From an uncultured Pelagibacteraceae bacterium (GTDB taxonomy: Bacteria; Pseudomonadota; Alphaproteobacteria; Pelagibacterales; Pelagibacteraceae), in NCBI GenBank assembly GCA_902522385.1, contig CABYVK010000004.1, positions 29,538 to 93,537 of the forward strand: 64,000 nt of DNA, given 5' to 3'. Each line of letters starts with the position of its first letter. Within the stretch, counting starts at the first letter, position 1. Below, piece by piece: positions 56,749 through 64,000 of this stretch. The notes under the pieces are model-generated. The model did no database searches. It worked only from the letters and a program-made list of their open reading frames with translations, and was not told the origin of the DNA. The translations under genes were made by a program, and so were the position numbers.

Positions 56749-57825
56749 ATGAAAATTTTATATATTACTAAGTATTTTCCACCAGAGTATGGAGGAATAG
56801 AAACTTTATCTAAAAATATATGTGATTTTTTTTTCAAAAAAAATAAAAAAATTGAGGTTGTTTGTTTCTCTAAAAAAAAAACATATTTGTCAAAATCTAA
56901 TTATTATAATGTTTATTTTTTTAAGCCTCTTTTAAATTTATTTTCAACACCAATATCAATATCAATCATATTATTTATTTTAAAAAATTATAAAAAATAT
57001 GATTGTATTCATATCCATACGCCCAATCCATTAATCGAATTAATTTTGATTTTTTTACCAATAAAAAAATTAATAATAAGTTGGGGCAGTGATATTGTTA
57101 ATCAAAAAATATTAAAACTTTTTTTCAATCCAATTCAATTTTTTTTATTAAGAAAATCAAAAAAAATAATATGTTTGTCAAATAATTATTTAAATTATTC
57201 CCGTGAATTAAAAAATTTCAGAAAAAAAATAGTTATAATTCCTCCAATAATAAAAAAATTATCTAATACACATAAAGTTAAAAATAATCATAAAATAAAT
57301 ATATTAATGGTCGGAAGATTAGTTGACTATAAAGGATATGATATAGCAATAGAAGCTTTAAGCCTTTTACCAAAAAATTATAATTTAAATATTATTGGGA
57401 GTGGTAAAAATAAAAAAAAATTAATTAATCTCATTACAAATCTAAAATTAAATAAAAGAATTAAACTTTTAGATAAAGTAAATGATCAATTGAAGGAGAA
57501 ATATCTCAAAAAGTCATCTTTTTTCTTAATGTGTTCGACAAGTAGAGCAGAGTCTTTCGGTATCTCAATACTAGAGGCTATTTCAAATAGTTTGCCTTTA
57601 ATAATATCGAGAGTTAAGGGTTCAGGTATGAATGATATGATTATAAATAAATTTAATGGATATAAATTTGAAAATTTTTCACATATAGATTGTGCTAAAA
57701 AGATTACTAAACTTTGCGAGAGCAAAAAAAGATTAAATTTATTTTCAAAAAATAGTCTAAAACTATTTAATCAAAAATTTAATAGAAAAAAAATAGAAAC
57801 CAATTTAGAAAGAATTTATTATTAA
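56749..57825 (+). CDS. Glycosyltransferase (GT4-like)
   Basis: ILYITKYFPPEYGGIETLSKNICDFFF, ILMVGRLVDYKGYDIAIEALSLLPKNYNLNIIGSG, STSRAESFGISILEAISNSLPLI. Confidence 0.92.
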   Translation: MKILYITKYFPPEYGGIETLSKNICDFFFKKNKKIEVVCFSKKKTYLSKSNYYNVYFFKPLLNLFSTPISISIILFILKNYKKYDCIHIHTPNPLIELILIFLPIKKLIISWGSDIVNQKILKLFFNPIQFFLLRKSKKIICLSNNYLNYSRELKNFRKKIVIIPPIIKKLSNTHKVKNNHKINILMVGRLVDYKGYDIAIEALSLLPKNYNLNIIGSGKNKKKLINLITNLKLNKRIKLLDKVNDQLKEKYLKKSSFFLMCSTSRAESFGISILEAISNSLPLIISRVKGSGMNDMIINKFNGYKFENFSHIDCAKKITKLCESKKRLNLFSKNSLKLFNQKFNRKKIETNLERIYY

Positions 57826-57830
57826 AAATA

Positions 57831-59072
57831 ATGCTTGATAAAATTTTAATTTATTTAGTTATTTTTATACCAATATCTTTAATTTCTGGTCCATTAATAC
57901 CTGAAATATTAATGTTTTTTGCTATAGCAATTTTTCTTTATAATATATTCAAAATTAAGAATTATAGCTATTTTAAAAATATTTATACTTATTACTTTAT
58001 ATCTTTTTTTTTATTTATTAATCTAAGAAGTCTATTTGTTGACGAAATATTTATATCCTTAAAATCAACTATTTTTTATATTAGGTTTTATTTATTATCT
58101 TTAGTAATTTGGTACATATTAGATACAAATAGTTATTTTCCTAAAAAGTTTTTAAAATTTTTTTTAATATCAATTATTATTTTAATTTTAGATGCAACAT
58201 TGCAATTTAATATTGGGACTAATATTTTAGGATGGGAAAAATTTCATCCACACCGTGTATCTAGTTTTTTTGGTGATGAATTGGTATTGGGTAGTTACCT
58301 TGTTAGATTTTTGCCTTTGATTGTTGGATTATATATTTTTATTAATTTTAATGAATTTAATTTTAATAAAACTTTACTATTATTTTTAATAATTTTATTA
58401 TTTTATATTGGCATATCTATATCTGGAGATAGATCTGCATTTTATTTGTCATTATTATTTTTACCATTTTTAATAAGTCTAAGAAAAATTACTTATCTTA
58501 AAAAAAAATTATTTATATTTGGAACAGCATTCTTAGTATTTCTATCTATCCTAGTATTTACCAATAACTCAATAAAGCAAAGAGTTATAGACTCTACTTT
58601 AAGCTCAATGCTTATGAAAGGTAGTGATAACAATAAAAATAATAGAATTGTATTATTTTCTAATAATCATGAAAATCATATTAAAACTGCAATTAAAATT
58701 TTTAATGACAATAAGTTAATTGGAGTTGGTGTAAAACATTTCAGATTTGTTTGTAGTGATCCAAAATATTTTGAAAATAAACATAGCTGTTCAACACACC
58801 CTCATAATATTTACGTTCAGATACTTGCGGAATTAGGTTTACTAGGTTTTCTTTTTATTATGTTATATTTTATTTATATTTGTTTTAAAATATTTAAAAA
58901 CTTATTTAGCAAAAAAAACAGCCCTAAAAAATTCTTAAATTTGATGGTTCTGTCCTCAATTTTTATAAATTTATTTCCTTTTTCACCCTCAGGAAATTTT
59001 TTTAATAATTGGATAAGCATCATATATTTCATTCCAATTGGTTTTTACCTTTATTCAATTAAAAAAAACTAA
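57831..59072 (+). CDS. O-antigen ligase/polymerase family membrane protein (Wzy_C-like)
   Basis: Multi-TM protein with GISISGDRSAFYLSLLFLPFLISLRK and NKLIGVGVKHFRFVCSDPKYF..CSTHPHNIYVQILAELGLLGFLFIM. Confidence 0.85.
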   Translation: MLDKILIYLVIFIPISLISGPLIPEILMFFAIAIFLYNIFKIKNYSYFKNIYTYYFISFFLFINLRSLFVDEIFISLKSTIFYIRFYLLSLVIWYILDTNSYFPKKFLKFFLISIIILILDATLQFNIGTNILGWEKFHPHRVSSFFGDELVLGSYLVRFLPLIVGLYIFINFNEFNFNKTLLLFLIILLFYIGISISGDRSAFYLSLLFLPFLISLRKITYLKKKLFIFGTAFLVFLSILVFTNNSIKQRVIDSTLSSMLMKGSDNNKNNRIVLFSNNHENHIKTAIKIFNDNKLIGVGVKHFRFVCSDPKYFENKHSCSTHPHNIYVQILAELGLLGFLFIMLYFIYICFKIFKNLFSKKNSPKKFLNLMVLSSIFINLFPFSPSGNFFNNWISIIYFIPIGFYLYSIKKN

Positions 59073-59076
59073 TGTT

Positions 59077-60108
59077 TTATTTTAACTGTTTACGTAATAG
59101 TAAATAAACAAAAGTATAAAAAATTATAAATATAAATATATTAGATATTAAAATATATTTATTCTGATAAAAATTAATTGAAACTAAATTAAATAATAAA
59201 ATAAATAAATTAATAGATATTGCACACAAAATTTTTGAGTTAGTTTGATTATAATTATATTTAATTTGATAAAATTTTTGTATTAAGTGATGGAGATGTT
59301 TTTTATCTGGCTGATAAGGTCCTTTTTTATAGAAAATTTTTCTTATCATTGAAAAAAAAACCTCAAATGCGGGATAAATTAATAAATTTGCGTAAAAGTA
59401 AGGGTACGAATATCCCTCTAGGTTGCTTAACTTAATCACGTAAAGCCCTATAATAGCTCCCAAAACATAAGAACCAGAATCTCCAAAAAAAATTTTTTCT
59501 CTAAAATTATAAATTAATAAAATTAGTAAAATAGGCATTATTAGTAAACCTGTTTCAGTGGTATTTTCTAAGCCTAATTTAAAATAAATAAAATAATTTA
59601 AAAATGCCAAAACTAATATTCCATAAAGCAATGTAAGACCATGGACACCATCAATAAAATTTACACCATTTATCAATATTACTAAGCATATACTGGTAAA
59701 AAAAATTGAAAAAAAAGGATAGTTTATAAATAACTCATTAATTATATTAAATTTTAAATCTAATATTTGGTTATTAGAAATAATAATATAAATTATAGAA
59801 AATAAAGAGATAAGCAAAAGTCTTAAATTTGCATTAAAATTTTTTTTAATATCTGAAAAAAAACCAATTAAAAAAGTTAATGTTAAGAATAAAAAATTAT
59901 TTAAATGATTAAATTTAATATAAGCTATATATAAAACTATTAAATATAAAAAAAAAATTAAACCACCCGTATTTAAAATTTTATTATTAAATTTTTCTTT
60001 GTGGTTTAAATTGGGTTCATAAATAAATATTTTAAAATGTGAAGATAGAAAATTTATTAAAATTACAATTAATATAGAAAAAATAAAAAGCACTAACGCA
60101 TATATCAT
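59077..60108 (-). CDS. MraY/WecA-family polyprenyl-phosphate sugar-1-phosphate transferase
   Basis: NKILNTGGLIFFLYL, FLIGFFSDIKKN, INGVNFIDGVHGLTLLYGI, EKIFFGDSGSYVLGAIIG. Confidence 0.88.
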   Translation of the reverse strand: MIYALVLFIFSILIVILINFLSSHFKIFIYEPNLNHKEKFNNKILNTGGLIFFLYLIVLYIAYIKFNHLNNFLFLTLTFLIGFFSDIKKNFNANLRLLLISLFSIIYIIISNNQILDLKFNIINELFINYPFFSIFFTSICLVILINGVNFIDGVHGLTLLYGILVLAFLNYFIYFKLGLENTTETGLLIMPILLILLIYNFREKIFFGDSGSYVLGAIIGLYVIKLSNLEGYSYPYFYANLLIYPAFEVFFSMIRKIFYKKGPYQPDKKHLHHLIQKFYQIKYNYNQTNSKILCAISINLFILLFNLVSINFYQNKYILISNIFIFIIFYTFVYLLLRKQLK

Positions 60109-60119
60109 TTTTTTAACAT

Positions 60120-61139
60120 TTATCTGTTATATACTTCTAAGTCAGATAGAGACATAATTTTAACTAAATTCTTAAAATTTACTGAAGGTTTCCATTTAAG
60201 TTGTTTTTTAGTTAAAGAGGCATCACCTAACAATTTTTCAACTTCATTTGGTCTATAAAATTTTTTATTAATTTTTATTATTGTTTTGTTATTTTTTTTA
60301 AGTACAAGTTTTTCATTTTCATTTTTACCTGTCCAGTATGCATCAAAATCAAAATATTTAAGAGACTCATTTATAAACTGTCTTACAGTATACATTTTAC
60401 CAGTAGCAATAATATAATCTCTTGCTTTTTTTTGTTGAAGCATTAACCACATCGCATGAACATAATCTCCAGCAAAACCCCAGTCTCTTTTTGCATCAAT
60501 ATTTCCAACCTCAAGGCAATCTAGTATACCAGCTTTAATTTTAGATAATCCAGTTGTAATTTTTCTTGTAATAAAATCTTCTCCTCTAAGTGGAGACTCA
60601 TGGTTAAAACAAATACCACTTACAGTAAATAAATCGTAGGCCTTTCTATAATTTATAGTTGTATAATGTGCAAAAAGTTTTGAGATAGCATATGGGCTTA
60701 CAGGGTTAAAAGGTGTTTTCATAGTTTGGGGTGATTCTAATACGTCACCAAACATTTCCGAGGAAGAAGCTTGGTAAAACTTTGGCTTATATTTTAAATT
60801 TCTTATAACCTCTAAAATTCTTAAAACTCCAAGACCTGTTACATCTGAGGTAGAAATTGGATTTAGAAAAGATGAGCCTACAAAAGATTGTGCGGCAAGA
60901 TTATAAACTTCAGAAATTTTATACTTGTTAAAAATTCTAATTATTTGAGTAATTTCACTTAATTCAAAATCCTCTATTATAATTTTATTTTCTACTCCAA
61001 GCTTTCTTAATCTCCATTTATCATCCCTAGCGGATCTTCTATCCGCACCTACTACAGTGTAATTTTTACTAAGTAATAATTTTGCTAAATAAGCTCCATC
61101 TTGACCACTAATGCCAGTAATTAAAGCAATTTTTTTCAT
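60120..61139 (-). CDS. gmd: GDP-mannose 4,6-dehydratase
   Basis: KIALITGISGQDGAYLAKLLLSKNYTVVGADRRS, YQASSSEMFGDVLESPQTMKTPFNPVSPYAISKLFAHYTTINYRKAYDLFTVSGICFNHESPLRGEDFITRKIT. Confidence 0.95.
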   Translation of the reverse strand: MKKIALITGISGQDGAYLAKLLLSKNYTVVGADRRSARDDKWRLRKLGVENKIIIEDFELSEITQIIRIFNKYKISEVYNLAAQSFVGSSFLNPISTSDVTGLGVLRILEVIRNLKYKPKFYQASSSEMFGDVLESPQTMKTPFNPVSPYAISKLFAHYTTINYRKAYDLFTVSGICFNHESPLRGEDFITRKITTGLSKIKAGILDCLEVGNIDAKRDWGFAGDYVHAMWLMLQQKKARDYIIATGKMYTVRQFINESLKYFDFDAYWTGKNENEKLVLKKNNKTIIKINKKFYRPNEVEKLLGDASLTKKQLKWKPSVNFKNLVKIMSLSDLEVYNR

Positions 61140-61207
61140 AATTTATTTAGAGTTATATTAAATTTATTAATTATCAAACATATATATATGAAATTATTAA
61201 TATTAAA

Positions 61208-62779
61208 TTAATTTATTATTATGAACCATTTAAATTCATTAATTTTTTTTCCCTCATGCACTAAGTATTTGTTTGAATTATTTGATATTTTTGACTTATA
61301 AATTCTTTTTTCAGGAGGAAAAGGGAAATTAGTAAATTTATGGACATCTTCTCTTTTGAATTCATTTTTAATTCTATTAAAATTTTTAAAATTGAAAAAT
61401 AGCGCTAAAAAAATAATAAAAATAAAATAATTTTTTTTATTTGAAATAATTTTTGAGTTATTTTTTAAAAATATTAAACATAAAGAAATAAAAAATACAA
61501 TTATAATTGCAATACCGAATCTTAATTGAGGCAAATATAAAAGCCAAAATAAAATTGATAAAATTGAAGCTAGTAATAGAAAATAAAATTTTTTATTAAT
61601 AGTCAATTTTTCTTTAATAAAAAAATAAATAATTAAAATAATTGGAATTAAAATAAATTCAAAAATTTTATAAAAGAAGTGATTATAAAACCATACATTA
61701 AACCAATTATTAATATTAAGATATGATTTTGTATCAGCTATAGCATTTTGTATAAAAAAACCTTTTGACCAAAGCTCCACGTGAATTGAGTGATTAATAA
61801 CTCTTTGAAAATCAATCGACCAACTAACTAAACTTTTATTAAAACATGTTGTTTCTAAAAAGTATATTAAACAACCACTTCTTAAAAAACTTTCTGAAAT
61901 GATGCAAAACAAGGTCAGAATTAACAAAAAATTGTATTTGTTAATTAAATTTAATTCCTTTTTTTTAAAATAATCTGAAATAAAAAAATAAATTAAAACT
62001 GGAGTAAAAAATAATGCGGTAACCTTTATTGAAACTGCATATAAAAATAATATTACATAAAAATATTTAAACAAAATATTATTTTTTTTATCAAATTCAT
62101 TTATTAAATATAAAAGTACTATTTTTAATAGTATAATGTTTGATAAATAGTCATATCCAAACTCTGAAATTCTTGCCAATTTAAAAGTAAGTATAGTCAA
62201 TATTATTAAAAATATTTGTGATAATTTTTGTGAACTTGAAAAAATATTTTGAATTAAAAAAATAATTGTGTTTAGGTAAACTAAATAAACTGGGATTAAA
62301 ACCATTTTAAATTCAAATACTGGTAGATAAAAAAATCTTTGAATAAAGGAGAAAAAGGATGTAGATAAAATATGAATATCATCTAAATTACCAATACCAA
62401 TAATAGGCTTGCCTAATGATATTTGCTGAATAAAATTGAAATGATAAGGCCAGTCTTCATGTAGTTTAGAGATTACTAGCCCTGAAAAAAAAATTAAGTT
62501 TATTAAAAACACTCTATAGATTATGTTTTTTTCACCTTTTATTAGGAAAAAACAAAAACCAATTATTATTATTAATAGATTTAAAAATTCGGAGTTTAAA
62601 TTTGAATAGTATAAAATTTGACCTAATAGATTAAGTAAAATTAATCCAATAAAGAAATTTATAAAAATATCTATCCAAATATTTTCAAAAGTTTTGTTAT
62701 TAAATAAAGTACCAAATCCTATTATTGAGAAGTAGCTTATTTGAGTAGCTAAAAAGAAATAAAGTGTATTTAATAACAT
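61208..62779 (-). CDS. Large multi-TM membrane protein (glycosyltransferase- or flippase-like, unassigned)
   Basis: 523 aa, many hydrophobic segments. LHEDWPYHFNFIQQISLGKPIIGIGNLDDIHILSTSFFSFIQRFF resembles LIC_10190-like membrane proteins by recollection only. Confidence 0.5.
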   Translation of the reverse strand: MLLNTLYFFLATQISYFSIIGFGTLFNNKTFENIWIDIFINFFIGLILLNLLGQILYYSNLNSEFLNLLIIIIGFCFFLIKGEKNIIYRVFLINLIFFSGLVISKLHEDWPYHFNFIQQISLGKPIIGIGNLDDIHILSTSFFSFIQRFFYLPVFEFKMVLIPVYLVYLNTIIFLIQNIFSSSQKLSQIFLIILTILTFKLARISEFGYDYLSNIILLKIVLLYLINEFDKKNNILFKYFYVILFLYAVSIKVTALFFTPVLIYFFISDYFKKKELNLINKYNFLLILTLFCIISESFLRSGCLIYFLETTCFNKSLVSWSIDFQRVINHSIHVELWSKGFFIQNAIADTKSYLNINNWFNVWFYNHFFYKIFEFILIPIILIIYFFIKEKLTINKKFYFLLLASILSILFWLLYLPQLRFGIAIIIVFFISLCLIFLKNNSKIISNKKNYFIFIIFLALFFNFKNFNRIKNEFKREDVHKFTNFPFPPEKRIYKSKISNNSNKYLVHEGKKINEFKWFIIIN

Positions 62780-62820
62780 ATCTAATTTTAAAATTTTTTA
62801 AAAAATTTTTCGATTAAAAA

Positions 62821-63840
62821 TTAAACTAATTTCAAAATTTTTTTTGATATTGAATCACCAGGCTTATATTTTTTTGGTGATTTTTTATTTAATAAATAAT
62901 TGAAATACTTCGGCTCTAAACCAATATTGGGTCTTCTTCTTACGATATTATTTATATTAAATTTTTCACCTTTGTTTATAGTTTTACTAACATAAATAGA
63001 TCTTCTAAAAATTTTAGATTTATCCTCGGATTTATTTCTAACAAATTTTTCTTTGCCAAGCAGCTGGTAGCTTAAATTTATTTCCTCTCTATAAACTCTT
63101 AACTCTTTTCCTTTTAAAGAAAAATTAATGTCATGACCTTTTTTTTGATTATCTAATGCAATATGCTTCTCAAAAACTTCCGCTCCTGCTATTACAGCTG
63201 ATGAAGCAACTCTATAATTTCTAGAATGATCAGATAGACCTATTCTACAATTAAATTTTTTTTTAAGTAAGCCTATGTTGTGTAAATTAAAATCTTTAAG
63301 TTCCGAGGGGTAGTTGCTTACGCAATAAAGAAGTGTAATATTTTTAAGTTTATTATATTTTAAGGCAATATTAAATGAAGTTTCGATTTCTTTTAAATTT
63401 GCCATACCAGTAGATAAAATCATTGGTTTTTTTAATAAAGCAATTTTTTTTATTAGGGGTAAATCTGTTAATTCAAAAGATGCAATTTTATATATAGGAC
63501 AATTCAAATTTTCTAAAAAATCAACAGCTGTTTCATCAAAAGGAGTACTAAATATTTTAATTTTGTTTTCTTTTGCATATTTAAATAATTCTTTATGCCA
63601 ATTTAAAGGGGTATGTGCTTCTTGATATAAATCCCAAAGCTTATAACCTTTCCAAAGACCTGATTTAATAATAAACTTTTTATTATTTGAATTGATGGTC
63701 ATAGTTTCAGGAGTATAGGTTTGTAATTTTACTGCATCAGCTCCATTTTTTTTTGCACATTTAATTAATTGCTTTGCTAGATTTAAACTACCACAATGAT
63801 TTGCTGAAATTTCTGCAACCAAAAAGGGTCTTTTTCTCAT
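62821..63840 (-). CDS. pseI: PseI-like pseudaminic acid synthase (NeuB family)
   Basis: PFLVAEISANHCGSLNLAKQLIKCAKKNGADAVKLQTYTPETMTIN, WKGYKLWDLYQEAHTPLNWHKELFKYAKENKIKIFSTPFDETAVDFLE, CRIGLSDHSRNYRVASSAVIAGAEVFEKHIALD. Confidence 0.88.
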   Translation of the reverse strand: MRKRPFLVAEISANHCGSLNLAKQLIKCAKKNGADAVKLQTYTPETMTINSNNKKFIIKSGLWKGYKLWDLYQEAHTPLNWHKELFKYAKENKIKIFSTPFDETAVDFLENLNCPIYKIASFELTDLPLIKKIALLKKPMILSTGMANLKEIETSFNIALKYNKLKNITLLYCVSNYPSELKDFNLHNIGLLKKKFNCRIGLSDHSRNYRVASSAVIAGAEVFEKHIALDNQKKGHDINFSLKGKELRVYREEINLSYQLLGKEKFVRNKSEDKSKIFRRSIYVSKTINKGEKFNINNIVRRRPNIGLEPKYFNYLLNKKSPKKYKPGDSISKKILKLV

Positions 63841-64000
63841 TAAGACCTATTAATTTTTGAAAGTTTTTTTATTAATGAAGAAATTTTTTTATCATCATTA
63901 AAAACATTAGACATAATTTTTGCTGCATTTTTGGGATCATGTTTGAATGAAAGTTTTAGCAAGTTCATCCAATTAACATTATTTTTAGATCTAATTTTTT
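63840..64000 (-). CDS. C-terminal fragment of an unidentified protein (continues past window)
   Basis: Minus-strand frame reads ..NNVNWMNLLKLSFKHDPKNAAKIMSNVFNDDKKISSLIKKLSKINRS* with TAATG coupling to the PseI-like start. Confidence 0.45.
   Translation of the reverse strand, partial: KIRSKNNVNWMNLLKLSFKHDPKNAAKIMSNVFNDDKKISSLIKKLSKINRS

Noticed and set aside
1-64000. CRISPR arrays, transposases, integrases, tRNA or rRNA genes
   Set aside because: No regular repeat-spacer array, DDE or tyrosine-recombinase motifs, or recognisable tRNA/rRNA sequence was seen on manual reading.

Overview
This is a very AT-rich, coding-dense window that looks like a SAR11/Candidatus Pelagibacter-type surface-polysaccharide island. 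The lineage is inferred from base composition and Lys/Asn/Ile-rich proteins, not proven. Almost every gene fits glycan biosynthesis: nucleotide-sugar epimerases, aminotransferases, many SAM methyltransferases, glycosyltransferases, an O-antigen ligase and a WecA/MraY-like initiating transferase. No rRNA, tRNA, CRISPR array or transposase was recognised.

Main blocks:
(1) ~3-14.8 kb, mostly minus strand: a 'sporadic carbohydrate cluster'. It has a reversed-order HldE-like nucleotidyltransferase/PfkB fusion, two epimerases, a split minimal transketolase, a 2OG-Fe(II) oxygenase, an LIC12192-family-like protein, a methyltransferase, an aminotransferase, a WbuC-like cupin and a TIGR04372-like glycosyltransferase.
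(2) ~14.87-15.7 kb: a regulatory head. An EPS-associated MarR-type regulator overlaps a four-half-site operator with exact 10-bp phasing. It is followed by a NusG/RfaH-like antiterminator and an ops-like GC-rich element.
(3) ~15.7-35.5 kb, plus strand: a nonulosonic-acid operon with LegC/PseC-like aminotransferases, FkbH-like HAD + ACP + GNAT, a WbpG/HisH/HisF-like amidination set, NeuD/NeuB/NeuC/PtmE-like enzymes and a Maf/DUF115 protein.
(4) ~35.5-40.6 kb: a cobalamin island with a B12-binding radical SAM enzyme and a cobalamin riboswitch-btuB-DUF6580-cytidylyltransferase operon. The riboswitch has an expression platform readable by eye, and the btuB 3' end carries a recombination scar.
(5) ~40.7-64 kb: a second WbpG/HisH/HisF set, a PseF-like gene, a glycosyltransferase array, O-antigen ligase, WecA-like, Gmd and PseI-like genes.

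All functional names come from motif recognition in the supplied translations. No database search was run.
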